A stretch of 64,000 nucleotides of DNA from Trifolium pratense (GCF_020283565.1 NC_060064.1:13350337-13414336), one strand, 5' to 3'. Numbered from the stretch's first letter, positions 35,301-47,482 are shown. Notes: generated by a model not told the origin, from the sequence alone. A program made the numbers and translations.

Positions 35301-36330
35301 ACATGTTTGAAGAGGTCAAATTTACACAAAGTAAGAAAATGAAAAGAAAATTTTAACATATATACAAAATTTTATATACGAGAGAGCGTATTCTGACAAT
35401 CAACATCGTTTATACCTTTTGCATTTGACACTTTTGGTTTCCTAACACCAGATGTTGCGGATATGTTGAAAAGAGTTCTAAGAGTTACACATAACAATGT
35501 GGTGTCTCCTAGGTCTCAAGATGTAGTGTTTAAGAGGATTAATTTTGAATTGTCAAAAATAAAAGAGGATTGATTTTGCCATCCAAAAAGGGTCAAGCTA
35601 GGTTATCCAAGGTTTAAATGTTTTTCATTAGTGTGAGTAGATCAATATTTTAATCCTTGTATATTTATTCATGTATGTACAACTGGTCCCTGTAGACTGT
35701 AGTATCTAAACCATATTAATTTTAGTCCGTGAAATAGAGACTAATTCTTACAACAAGAAATGGTTTATGACCAAAAACAACAATGAGAAAAAACATTATT
35801 TCCTATGATGCAATGAGTATAACAAATTCGGGACTAAAAGCAAAAACTGGTATATTTTATCGATCCTCGAAAAGTTATGCAAGTCATTACCAAAAAATAC
35901 CATGGGACATTTGATTCAGCACTTTGTTTAGCAGGGCAAAATATATTCGTCGTTAAGTTAGTTTTAACTTTTAACCGAAAAGTTTTTCCTAGTTTAAACA
36001 TGCAACAAGGGCAATGGTTAATAGTTGTACTCATACCAGACGCGCACGCGCACACAGAACAGGACCCCAAAAATGGTAATAAAGCCGCAATGTGTTATGT
36101 TTCAAAATTACACTAAAGCTTATATATAGTACTGGGTAAACTGGAAGTCTGGCTTATAAAATGTACATACAGGAAAACACTTTTCGAAGAGGGCATGCCG
36201 GCGATAATTAGTCGTAGAGTTTCCCAGATGAAAAATAGCTTTCCGATTGTTGGAAACTTGAGTGTTGCAAATGAGAAAGCACTACGTGAGTGCGTGGAAT
36301 TTCACTAGGAGCTCATTTGCAATGTAGCCA
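32322..36330. other. Intergenic region with MITE relics
   Basis: No gene recognised over 4 kb. About 33370-33630 carries text such as 'agaattgattcaatttgaag' and 'ttaaaatcaattttttt', forming an imperfect inverted pair like a common legume MITE. 34837-35032 is a hairpin repeat, listed separately. Around 35620-35720 the phrases 'actggtccctgtagactg' and 'ttttagtccgtgaaat' belong to another dispersed repeat type. The AREB3-like 3' UTR should occupy the right end. Confidence 0.5.
34837..35032. repeat. Fold-back element with internal CGGTTT/AAACCG hairpins
   Basis: The ends 'cttttatacct' and 'ggcataaaag' are inverted, as are 'ttttgcccttgcaaaaaa' and 'ttttttgcaagggcaaaat'. Between them are three smaller palindromes of the type 'ttcggttt-n4-aaaccg', near 34880, 34923 and 34974. 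The whole forms a hairpin of about 196 bp. It is probably a MITE. Confidence 0.65.
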
Positions 36331-39045
36331 TCAAAGTGGAGCTGAGCTAGTTCTGCGCAGCTGATGCTTAGGGTCTGGTGGTGGCATACTTGGCAACACT
36401 CTCTCTATCTCCTGCATGAAGATACACAAAGAGAATTAATATGAGAAGCGATAAATCATCTAGAATCATTAATTAATACTGTTGTTGAAAACATTACTCC
36501 TGTGTGGTCTACGCTTAAACAATGTTATATGCAGCAAAATGAAGTTGCAAACTCAAAGAACCGGTTAATGATATACCACATTGTTGCTTCAAATACCATT
36601 TTTGTAAGGCAAAGCCATATAATAGACATAGAGGGACGTGTCCTTCAAGTTCTATAATGCTGAAGCCTGTTTAAGAAAGGTTTAGATTATCACTGCTGTG
36701 GATATTTTTCTGGGATTACTTTGAACCTCAATTCAGGTAATCCTCCCAGTAAATGAAATCTCTATACAATACATGTAATGTTTGCTTACGGTTATTATTA
36801 CTACTGACAGGTTATTTTATTCAATGTCGATAGCATTGAATTTATATTTTCTATATTACCATCAATTCATATAGAATTGACTAGAAATTTTGTCACCAAG
36901 AAAAACTGCACACAAAAGTTAGGAAAATCATAAAGCCACAACTATTTGTGCAGTTTTGTCTTCTTGACCACAAATTGTCCAATTAAGTTGTCATCATAAA
37001 ATCCTCAAACATTTCTACTAGAATTTTTACCAAATTTTTTAGATTTGAAACATGAAAGTAGCCTTTAGAGCCATGTTGGACAGAGTGTTAATAATATACC
37101 CTCTGAAACATTATTCAGGAAAGGATAAAATATTTACAGTAAGCCAAGATCCAACCAGCTAACAAAGTCAAAATTCACCATTAAACTAGAGCTCTTTCTC
37201 TCAAATCAGTCGGATGGAGGAAATGTCCAAAAATCAGCAAGTCTTTTAGTGCGAACGCAAGAAATTAGCCATATAGCTTAAGTTCCAATTTTCATATAGT
37301 GAATACTTAACAATGAATGAAGTTAAGCAGTCTAATTTATGGGTTTCTTCACCTCAATAGTATAATAACTAACCATAGAAAAAGATCGAATTAATGTTAT
37401 ACATGATAGATATAAAAATCTGGCTAAGATGTCGTGTTCGATCATAATTGTATGTCTCTATGAAAGCTAAATGGTTAGTACAAATGTATTTTCAATTTCT
37501 GCACACTAGATTATGTCATAAATTTTCGTGAAAAGATCAATTTCTTTGTCAAGCCAAACCTTCGATATATAGGTTAATAAAATTGACTTAAAACTCAAAA
37601 ATACTTGTTAGAAATTCCACACAAAGCTTAATAAAAATAGAGATTCATACAAAGGGAAAAAACTTTAAGAAATAATAAACCAATTAAAGAATTAGAGTTT
37701 TGAAAGTTCAACTAGTGTAAACATTTTATTTCACAAGGAAGCATCGGCTAGTTGAAGTCTTATTTAACAAACATCTCAAAACCACTCATTGTCTTGCCAA
37801 GATGGAAGGAACAAAACTAACAAACAAATGTCACCGCAGACAAGAACAATAAAGTAGAGATTCAACTAGTGTAAACATTTTATTTCACAAGCAAACATCG
37901 GCTAGTTGAAGTCTTATTTAACAAACATCTCAACCACTCATTGCCCTGCCAAGATGGAAGGAACAAAACCAACAAACAAATTAAATGTCACCGCAGACAA
38001 GAACAATAAAGTAGAGATGCAAACTGGCAATAGAATTGAAACATACGTGTTGTCGTTTAAGCCTTTCATTCTCTTCTTCTAAATGCGAAACTTTGATCTC
38101 CAGTTCTTGTGTGTAAGCCTGTCCATTGACACCACACAAAAATATATACCCTTTGCATGAAATAAAAACAAAAACAAAGACTACATATAACAAACATCAT
38201 ATAAAAAAAAATGTAACCTGTTTTCTAGCCCGCGACCGAGCTGCAGATTCCCTATTCTTAATCATCCTCTTCTGCCTCCTCTCCACAGTTTTCTCAACCA
38301 CAACACCAGAGGCAACTCTTTTCCTCCCTTGAGTTTGTGTATCTGACGAATTAGCCATTAAAGAAGACGGCGACAAACTCAACATTGCTTCAGTGTATCC
38401 TGCATCCAAAACAGGATGTTGAACCACATGACCAGCCATATAACCTGCAAAACCAGTCATCATATTATTCTGATTATTTTGATGCTGATGCTGTTGTTGT
38501 TGTTGCTGAGCCGAAGGGATTTGGTACTGCATCCAATGACCATGCTGAGCCTGAGATGCATTATGTTGTTCTTGAGATTGAGAATCAACCCTTCCTGACA
38601 TAGCATTATCCTCAGAAGGAAAAGTTTCAGTAGCCACACCAGCTTTCATCAAGAAATCTTCCAAAGTCATCTCACCTAGTGTAGCAGTAGCTGTTCTCCT
38701 ATCCTGACTACTACTCTTCTTCTGTTGCATGTCTCTCCAAACCTCATCAATAGTCTTCTTACTAAGGTCACCAGAAAGATTTAATGGATTCATAGATGAA
38801 CCAGAAGCTAGTTGACCATTCTGCATGTAACCATCAGTAGCACTAGAATCCAATCCAGAAGCTTGAGCAGCTTCAGATGTCCACAAACTCTTAAGTAGTT
38901 CATCTAGATTCATACTTCCTAAGGGTTTCCCTAAATTTCCAAGCTGATTTTGAACCTCATCAAGTGTGAGATTATACAAAGATCCTTCTTTAGCCAAAGT
39001 TCCAGTCTTTGCCTCTTGAATTGTTGCTCCACCATGAGATCCCAT
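36331..39045 (-). CDS. AREB3-like ABA-responsive bZIP factor (ABF/ABI5 group A), three exons
   Basis: Exons 39045-38218, 38118-38047 and 36411-36331 (both introns phase 0) give 326 residues. Group A bZIPs bind ABRE (ACGTG) sites and are activated by SnRK2 kinases in ABA, seed and drought responses. Seen: C1 SLYNLTLDEVQNQLG (22-36), C2 SKKTIDEVWRDMQQ (95-108), C3 ATLGEMTLEDFLMKAG (121-136) and a poly-Gln/Asn stretch (180-194). The basic region is VERRQKRMIKNRESAARSR, followed by a leucine zipper across exons 1-3 and C4 KHQLRRTSSAPL at the end. The exon break after ARKQ is typical of the family. The closest match from memory is AREB3/DPBF3. The C1 site has Lys in place of the usual Arg three residues before the Ser. 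Start: ATG at 39045, giving MGSHGG; an upstream in-frame ATG at 39060 gives MWFLR and seems less likely. Confidence 0.93.
37707..38019. repeat. Tandem duplication (154-bp period) in intron 2 of the AREB3-like gene
   Basis: 'ttcaactagtgtaaacattt' starts at 37707 and again at 37861, and both copies run to 'gaacaataaagtagagat'. A few substitutions and one small insertion ('aaattaaatg') separate them. The second copy ends about 28 bp from the exon 2 donor. Confidence 0.9.
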
Positions 39046-40949
39046 TCTCAAAAACCACAAAAATCACCCTACAACCCTATATGCTTAATTTCATTTCCCA
39101 AAAAAAAAAAAAATAAACCCCAAAAACCCAAGAACTCAATTTCAACAAACTAAACCAAAAACCCAGATGAAAGATGAGTTTTTTCAGTGATTTTTACATC
39201 TAAAAGAACAAACTTTACACCAAATTTCAAACCATAGCAACAAAACAAACCAATTTGTCTTGAATTTTAAAATATGGTGAGAGTAACTCTAACAAACATT
39301 TTCACAAACACAAAGCATGCTTTGAAAAATGGGGTGAGAAAAAATTGGTTCTTGAAGAAAAAACAAAGATGGGTAAGATCAAATATGAAAGGAAATTAAT
39401 TATAAGAAATGAAGAAAATGAAATGATGAAGAAACAGAAGCTTCAGAGACTGATACTGCTATTATAATTTATGACATGTCATCATTTTTTCTATAATAAT
39501 AATAATAACAATAACAATAACAACAATGAAACAAAGAACAAAAAATTGATCCTAAGAAAATTTCAAAACATAAAAAGAAACATTTTTTGTCTAAGAAACA
39601 TTCTCTGAGGTAATAACATAAAATTGCTTAAAATGAACAAAAAGAAGGTGAAAAAGAAAATAGAATGATTGAGTTTTTATCCCTTAGAAGGGAAAAGAAA
39701 AAACAATAAATAAATAAAATTGGGAAATTGTTGAAAGAATAGACTGTTCTGACTTTGCTAAGTTAAAGAATAAAAACAAAAACAAAATCTGAAGGGTACA
39801 CTTTGTTTCAGTTTTTTTTTCACCAACTTAGGATCCAAATCTGAATCTTAAAACATTACAAAAATAAAATTTTCATTGGGAGTGGGGACATTAACCACGC
39901 CAAGCGAGGAATAAATATTAGTAAATTTTAAGAAAAGATTAATGTATTTTACTTATTTTGAGGTTAATGAAGAAAAAAAAAACAATATTCTTTTTTTGGT
40001 AGACAAAAAAAACATATTAAGTTCTCTCCGATCGCAGTTGTGACGGATCAAATCACTTAATTGGATTAGTAGCATATCTGCATATATTGACAAAAAAAAA
40101 GAGGATTAGTAGCACTTTAAATCTTGTTGCTTGATCGAGTTTTGCTTTTTTCTTCACATGTAACTTTTTCTTTATCGTGATTTTATTCTTTATTTTTTGA
40201 CAGAATTGTGATTTTATTCTTGTAATTTAAATATTTTTTATTTTTAATCTCTCGTGTATATAGTGACATCTGAGTGTACTAAATAGATGATATGACATGC
40301 CAAGTCAATAATTTTTAGTGATTCGAAATTTTTTTAATATCTAACTCATCAATTTTTATTTCTAGAAAATGTACTATCCTTAAGTAGTCTTTCATTTTCT
40401 TTTTATCGTAATAGTTCACTTTAAAAATCTCTCATCAAATTATAATTATAAATACAAATTTAAGAAAATAAAAATAAAAAATATTTTGACAAAGTAAATG
40501 GGTTGAACAGAATTTTTATGCGATTCATTATAAATAAAAAAAATTGTGCGACTTTCATAATATCTTTCGTCCTTTATCATATTTATAGGAAATAATTTAA
40601 TAGTTTATGGATCATATGTATAAGAAAAAATCACAACATTCAAGATGTATTTGTTATTTTATAAAATATTTGCCCCCATTTGCTATTGACCAAAGGTCAA
40701 TGTGGGGAGGTGTTATCATCGATAATTCAAACTCATGATTTAGTGGTTTTGCTCGTAATTTGAGAACGTGCTAAAATTTTATAGTTGAAGTTGTTTTTAC
40801 TAAAAAAAAACAATAAATACAGTATTTATCGACGATTGAGATTAAAAATTGTATGTAGTTGCGTGTAATAAAATTTAATCTTTAAATTTTATGACATTTT
40901 GTCTGCTCTCCAAATAACTTAGATAACGGTTACATGTTAGTTGTGAGTT
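39046..40949. other. Upstream region of the AREB3-like gene and intergenic DNA
   Basis: The first about 450 bp (minus-strand leader and promoter) is A-rich with no certain TATA box. A trinucleotide tract lies at 39495-39525 (ataataataataacaataac). From 39800 on, no gene or delimited element is recognised. Confidence 0.45.
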
Positions 40950-40954
40950 TGATT

Positions 40955-41732
40955 TGTTGGATATGCCTTAAAATCTCGGTAACAAGAAGTCAAAGTTTTC
41001 AAGTTGCTGTTTTTTTCGCCTCAGGCGAAAAAATTTCGCCCCAGGCAAAATTTGTGTGCAGGAAAAGAAAAAGGTTTCTGTTTTTCCGTCCTGGCGAAAT
41101 TTCCTGCGCTCGGGCGAAAATACGCAGGTTTGTTGATTTTTTGTGGTAAAAAAATCTTTTCTTGGAGGGCACTCTGACTTGGATTTGTTTTATTTTAAAA
41201 TAAATTTGTTTATAGTTTTTTGACATATATTTTTCTATAAATATGGATCACTTTATTCATAGAAAAGTGTGAAGAGTGAAAGGAACAATAAGGATTTGTC
41301 ACCATCAAAGGTTGGGATTTTAGAGAGAGAACAAAAGAATCTTTGGGTATAATTTTAGGGCAAAGGTTTATTGTTGGCTTTGTTCACATTGGGTAGACTA
41401 GGTCAAATTGAGTTTCTTCATCACAAGAAGGAATTCGGGATTTGGGTAGAGTTATGGTTTGCTAATTCTTGTAACCTAATTTGGGAATTGCTTGTAAGTG
41501 ACTTATTTGATTCTAGTGGAACAGAGGGCTGCTCTCTCCCCCAGACTAGGTTATTTTAACTGAACTGGGTAAACAAAGCTTTGTGTTTCTTCTCTTTTAT
41601 TTGTTTACTTGCTCTTTGAATTATTATTATTATTATCATCATCTCTATCTACTGCATATAGTGGTTGCTTGATTCAATTGCTCGACACATCAAGTTTCGT
41701 ATTGGTGTGATTTTATTAACGAATTCACAACA
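40955..41732 (+). repeat. 5' LTR of a Copia-type retrotransposon
   Basis: Begins TGTTGGATATGCC and ends TTCACAACA, 778 bp, with a TATA box TATAAATA at 41236-41243. It is followed directly by ATTGGCGCCCACTGTGGGGC, the likely primer-binding region. It differs from the 3' LTR by substitutions and by a stretch of about 50 bp near 41128-41185 absent from the 3' copy. The U3 part carries several copies of TTCGCC/GGCGAA. Confidence 0.92.
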
Positions 41733-41777
41733 ATTGGCGCCCACTGTGGGGCAAGGATCATTCGATAATCAAGTGAC

Positions 41778-42500
41778 ATGGGTTCGAAGTTTGATATCGA
41801 GAAGTTCACCGGTAGTAACGACTTTCGGGTTGTGGAAGGTGAAGATGAGGGCTGTTTTAGTCCATAACAAGTGTGTTGAGGTCTTGAAGGGGAAGCACGG
41901 ATGTCGGAGAGTCTCTCCGCCGCGGAGAAGACTGAATTGAATGATAAAGCGGTTAGTGCTATCATCTTGTGTCTCGAAGACAATGTGTTGAGAGAAGTTG
42001 CAAAGGAGACCAACGTTGCGGCTCTGTGGGCTAGGCTTGATTCATTGTATATGACCAAGTCGGCGACACATAAGCAGTTTCTGAAACAAAAGCTTTTCTT
42101 TTACCGAATGGTGGAGACGAAATCCATGACGAAACAACTGGCGGGATTTAATAAGATTATTGATGACTTAGCCAATCTTGAGATGAACCTAGAAGATGAA
42201 GACAAAGCCCTACATCTACTGTGTACGTTACCTAAGTCCTATGAAGGTTTCAAGGATACAATGCTCTATGGCAGGGAAAACCCTGTTACCTTGGAGGAAG
42301 TACAATTGGCCTTGAGGTCGAAAGAGCTAACTAAGTTAAATAACTTGAAGGTGGAGAACGGTGTGGATGCCTTAAACGTTTCAAGTGGGAGAGGTGGAGG
42401 TAGAGGTAGGAAGGCTAAGGGAAAGGGCGTGACAAGTGGAATTGTTTCCATTGTCAGAAGAAAGGTCACTTCAAGAGGGATTGTCCGGAGTTGAAGGACA
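41778..42500 (+). pseudogene. Copia gag (UBN2-like domain and zinc knuckle), frameshifted
   Basis: The start MGSKFDIEKFTGSNDF is followed by a shift. The correct text (LWKVKMRAVLVHNKCVEVL) is in another frame, and a second shift precedes MSESLSAAEKTELNDKAVSA. A long intact part (41901-42415) then reads LWARLDSLYMTKSATHKQFL, LPKSYEGFKDTMLYGRE and similar. A third shift lies before the CCHC zinc knuckle CFHCQKKGHFKRDC (42440-42490), followed by EGSSEYEVYEHGEALVVSGDD. Gag would form the virus-like particle of the element. With three shifts it is not functional here. Confidence 0.88.
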
Positions 42501-43383
42501 ATAATTCTGCTCATGTTGTTGAAGGCTCATCGGAGTATGAGGTTTATGAGCATGGAGAGGCACTAGTGGTGTCTGGTGATGATGCTCGTGACGGTGGAGA
42601 GTTAGGGGATTTCAGGGTGGCTGTTTCAGAGGAGTTAGAGAGGTCTTGCTTGTTACAAGGTGGAGATCATGATGGGTATACTTTGGTGGAAACTCAGTTT
42701 AAAGTGGAGTCTTCCAATAGTGGTAGACAATCAACATTAGCTCTTGGTTATCTAATTGAAGATAGGGAGGAGTGTGGTATTGTTGAACCAAAGGGGATGA
42801 CCATGGAGACCTTGTGGGTTATGTTTCAATTGTAGCTGAAGAAGTGCAAGACCTTGAGAGGATCTTCAGGGAGGCAATTGAAAGCAACGGTGATCAAACT
42901 TTGGAACTTGTAGGACTGTTGTAGGTAGTTGGATGCAAGGGGAGTTTGATGTTGCAGCTTGTGGAACCACCTAAAATTCCAGGGTGGGTTCGGATCCAAG
43001 CAATAATTCGAGAGGAAGGAAGGCATTCTGAGGGTTGAAGGATGGTGAAGCTTGTTGGGCTATCTAAAAGGCCAGTGATAGTGGGGAACAAGCGTTTCTT
43101 CAGAAGGACGAACTTAGCTACTCCGAGGGGCTGAAGAGGGTGCGGTGAATCTTGTGGGTGCTACCAAACATCCTATGGTAGTGGGAGGCAAGATCTTCAT
43201 GAGAGCAGAAGATATTCCGAGAGATGAAGGTGAGGTACAGCTTGTGGGAAGCAACTGGAGGGTGGTGCCTAGGTCAAGGTTGGGACTTGAAATTGGCCAG
43301 TGATCTTGAATAGAGGTTCAAGATGGAGAGAGCAGAACGGTGGTTGATGGGATCACCATCGATTTAAAGGCAAGGTGGAGAAT

Positions 43384-44103
43384 TGTTGGATATGCCTTGA
43401 AATCTCGGTAACAATAAGTCAAAGTTTTCAAGTTGCTGTTTTTTCGCACCAGGCGGAAAATTTTCGCCCTAGGTGAAATTTGTGTGCAGGAAAAGAAAAA
43501 GGTTTATGTTTTTCCTCCCTAGGCGAAATTTCCTGCGCTCCGGGCGAAAATACGCGGGTTTGTTTTATTTTAAAATAGATTTGTTACTAGTTTTTTGACA
43601 TATATTTTTCTATAAATATGGATCACTTTATTCATAGAAAAGTGTGAAGAGTGAAAGGAACAATAAGGATTTGTCACCATCAAAGGCTAGAGTTTTAGAG
43701 AGAGAACAAAATGGTTTTCTTTTGGTATAATTCTAGGGCAAAGGTTTATTGTTGGCTTTGTTCACCTTGGGTAGACTAGGTCAAATTGAGTTTCTTCATC
43801 ACGGGAAGGAATTCAGGATTTGGGTAGAGTTAGGGTTTGCTAATTCTTGTAACCCAATTTGGGAATTACTTGTAAGTGACTTATTTGATTCTAGTGGAAC
43901 GGATGGCTGCTCTCTCCCTAGACTAGGTTATTTTAACCGAACTGGGTAAACAAAGCTTTGTGTCTCTTCTCTTTTATTTGTTTACTTGCTCTTTGGATTA
44001 TTATTATCATCATCTCTATCTACTTCATATATTGGTTGCTTGATTCAATTGCTTCACGCATCAAGTTTCGTATTGGTGTGATTTTATTAACGAATTCACA
44101 ACA
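43384..44103 (+). repeat. 3' LTR of the Copia-type retrotransposon
   Basis: 720 bp from TGTTGGATATGCC to TTCACAACA, with its TATA box TATAAATA at 43611-43618. Same order of motifs as the 5' LTR. It is the shorter of the two. Confidence 0.92.
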
Positions 44104-44108
44104 TGATT

Positions 44109-45020
44109 CAACGTGGTTGTGGAACTAGTTGTGAAAAAATGTACATCTTATCTTTAATTGTCTATTTTCTCTCTCACCAATCGTCTTAGAATAAGAAAAT
44201 GACAAGTTTTCATCTGTCATATTTATAGACAAACAAATCGAGTAGCTGGTTGACTGACTTGCAGATTATCAAGTTAATTAACAGCAATTGGCCCCTATGA
44301 ATATACACACATATTCCTCTTTTATTATATTAACAGCAATCGGCCCCTAGCTAGTTTGCATGTTCATCTATCTATAATGTCAATCATATCCTTCGTCTGC
44401 CCCCTCCAACACTGACTTAAGGTTCATTTCTTCCCTTCTTCTCTTGTTGCATTTTTGTTTCTTACTCGTATTACTCTTTTTCATTTTCTCTTCATCTTAC
44501 TTATTTAATTTTTATTTATGGTTAGAGTCAAATGATGCTTGCTTTTATTTTATTTTTTAATTTGAAAAGTTTCATAATAGAAACTATTTTTTTTCATGGT
44601 TTCTCTTCATCTCACTTATAGATTACTATTTTTTTCATCTTACCAATTTTTGTTTTCTAGATCTTAACCATTGGTGAACTAAAAGAAAAAACATTTCCTT
44701 TATAAGTTTTTTTTTTGTTTGATATTGAAAAGAAAAAATATTTCTTTTCGTTTAGTCATTTCCATCTTCTTGTCTTGCATCTTTATTTTCGGAAGGAAAA
44801 AAAAACACACATTTTGGAAGAAAAAAATCCACCTTTTAGTTATTTTCATCTTCTTGTCTTGCATCTTTTTTGTTTATTATCTTTCTCTATTTTGAAAGAA
44901 AAAAAAATCCACCTTTTGGAAGAAAAGAGTAAATCCATCTTCTTGTTTCTCTGTCAGGTTAAAGGGATGGTAACAAGGTTTTACATCGGGTGACCCTGTT
45001 GATGACCAAGGAGAGATAGT
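44109..45020. other. Pyrimidine-rich intergenic DNA with local duplications
   Basis: The segment 44597-44730 (gtttctcttcatctcactta .. tttgtttgatattgaaaag) recurs at 48125-48255. A shorter phrase, 'catcttcttgtcttgcatc', is repeated at about 44762 and 44848. No gene recognised. Confidence 0.6.
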
Positions 45021-45025
45021 TGAGG

Positions 45026-47347
45026 TGTAACACCCAATCCATTAAATAAATATTACTACCTTTTATAATGATTTTTCAGAATATGCAACGGAAATTAATA
45101 CTAAATTATAAAAAATATTGGTTCGAGTATTACATTCTTCTTACAAAACACTACTAATAACTTAATTAGTAAAATATCATTTTATACAAAATACTCTTTC
45201 TAAATGATACAACCTTAAATAAATTAAGATAATGAAAATAAAAGACTCTATATACATATGTACATTATATGAACCATTTCCCTGTGTCATGATCAGAGCG
45301 GAGCTTCACTGACGACTCGAACACCGACAAACACACAACCTTAGAATCTGGTCCCAAACCATTCAAATACACAAGACAGAGAGTTAGTTTATATAATCCG
45401 AAAGAAATGTAAGAGTAAGACATACTTACATTTAATGATATATAGACTAACTAGATAAACATATATCTCGTCTCATTCATTCAACATACTTAACGTAAAG
45501 CATATAAGACATTATTATAGCAATTTATAGGTACATCGATCAAATAATCACATCATCACACCAAGTAATCACAATCATCACTTGAGAGTCAAGTATCAAT
45601 TACCACATAATGATGCACATCTTCCTAATGCAAGCTAAAGTCACATATTCATGTCATGTCACCCTAGACACGACTAAATGCATGTGGTACCATTTACTCA
45701 TTGTTCATTTTTAAGTCATGACGGACTCTGCAAGGATAAACATATACCCCAATGTTCATTTTTAAGTCATGACGGACTCTGCAAGGATAAACACCCAATG
45801 TTCATTTTTAAGTCATGACGGACTCTGCAAGGATAAACATATACCCCAATGTTCATTTTTAAGTCATGACGGACTCTTCATCACACTTCACATATGAATG
45901 CATGAATGTACATATACAAATTAATATGATGATCTCACTAATATATATTTCTCATGAATAATAGGATAACTTAATCCATATTCCTTCTCATATTCTACAT
46001 CATAACTCATCATCATATTTTATTATGGTCATACATTCAATTACATATCATATATCAACAATCAATTCATCAATTCCAACTCAATTACATATACTAAGTT
46101 ATTATCCAATTAACAAAGTATTGTCATTTCATACCTAACAGTATCATCCAAGCATAATCTCCAAAAACTAACACCGGAAACAGATTCTATGCGAAAAATT
46201 ATTAAGGATAGATTTCAGGTGTATAAACCATCAAAAAAGTCAACAAAAGTAAACCCAAAATGACCGTAGGGCTGGGATCTGCGCATGAGGCGCAGCAGGT
46301 AGATTCTCGCCTGCAAAATTCTGCAGAACAGCTTCTCAATGCGAAGATCATAACTTGAGCTATGATTGTCCGATTGAGACATGTAAATATCCGTTGGAAA
46401 GCTGACAAAAAGATCTACAACTTTCATGTTGACGACAAAATCCAGTTCAAAGCGCAAAAGGGGTCAAAAATCATGTTTTTACTTCAGACCTTATAAAAAA
46501 CAGTTTTTCTTAAACTATAAAAATTCACTCTTTGATTTTCCAAAAACCCAAGTTAAATTCCATTAAACCAAAAGCTTCCCTAATCATAATCCATGATATT
46601 TGAACCTTAACTAACATCATTTCTACCTCAATCATACAAGATTCATTCATCAAAGTTCATAACAATCATATAAATCCATTTTCACACAAAACTCACATAA
46701 ACAACAATATTATTAACAAGTATGGATTTCATCATATTCATCAATTTGGTAAAATACTCAAATGATAATAACAACACACAAATACCAATTTTTATCATAG
46801 TAATTCATTTATCAAACATGAATAAACATCCAAATCCATACACCAATCTATAATCATGTAGATAAACACATTCCCATGAATTCTCCCCAAAACCCCAAAT
46901 AGAAAAGAGTGTAGAGAGTTTGGGATTGGAGATATAGACAATCTCCCCTCTCTATTCTCACTCTAGATTATATAATTAACTCTCTTACCTTAGAAAGATG
47001 AATTCTTTGGTCCTTCACTTTAATGTCTAGGTTTTCTCTTCTTTTCTCTATTCTTCTCTTCTCTTCTCTACTCTTTCTCTTTCTACCTCCTTCTCTTTTC
47101 TTTTCTTTGGCAAAATAATTCTCTCTCTCTAACTTAACATTATATACCTAGGTTAATTCTAACCCAAGCCCAAGAACAAAGCCCAATACCAATTCTAACA
47201 TAACTCTTCTCTTTTACTCTACTCAATAACTAGTGTTATTATTTACTACTATTAATAACTAGACTAGAAACCACATAATAAATATTAATTCACAAAATAA
47301 ATCATAGATAGCTAATTGATTCTAAATAATAAATTTGGGTCGTTACA
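45026..47347. mobile_element. Solo LTR, 2.3 kb, with 5-bp target duplication
   Basis: Starts TGTAACACCCAA and ends TTGGGTCGTTACA, flanked by TGAGG on both sides (45021-45025 and 47348-47352). TG..CA ends with a 5-bp duplication and no internal coding region fit a solo LTR left by recombination. The great length suggests a Gypsy-type, perhaps Tat/Ogre-like, parent; that is inference. A CT-rich tract lies at 47020-47140 and a tandem repeat at about 45700-45877. Confidence 0.8.
45700..45877. repeat. Four tandem copies of a 44-52 bp unit inside the solo LTR
   Basis: The unit contains 'tgttcatttttaagtcatga' then 'cggactctgcaaggataaac' and, in two copies, 'atatacccc'. The copies are almost identical, so they expanded or were homogenised recently. 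Confidence 0.92.
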
Positions 47348-47482
47348 TGAGGGAATTTGTAGAGTTCGTCAAGTCGCTATAAAAGAGATATGAGCATATC
47401 AAAAACTAGATAAGTTGCCAAACATCGTGAGATGTTTGTAAGATGTTTGTAAGAATGGAAGGATGGAGAATATCACCGCATT

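Larger units (their letters stand above)
40955..44103 (+). mobile_element. Non-autonomous Copia-type LTR retrotransposon (gag only)
   Basis: A 3149-bp element flanked by TGATT on both sides (40950-40954 and 44104-44108). It has two LTRs, a primer-binding region, a gag remnant (41778-42500) and a purine-rich CAAGGTGGAGAAT just before the 3' LTR. No protease, integrase or reverse transcriptase is present. The 0.9 kb between gag and the 3' LTR has short frames and repeated phrases such as 'cttgtggg'. It matches the class of terminal-repeat elements that keep only gag. LTR divergence and gag frameshifts indicate it is not recent. Confidence 0.92.

Noticed and set aside
45700..45877. CRISPR-like array of regular repeats
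   Set aside because: Direct tandem repeat without unique spacers, inside a plant LTR.
47353..47480. Kinase-like peptide VAIKEI and LDKLPNIVRCL between the solo LTR and the hAT MITE
   Set aside because: Short, interrupted by stops, and no other kinase motif nearby; not enough to call a gene fragment.
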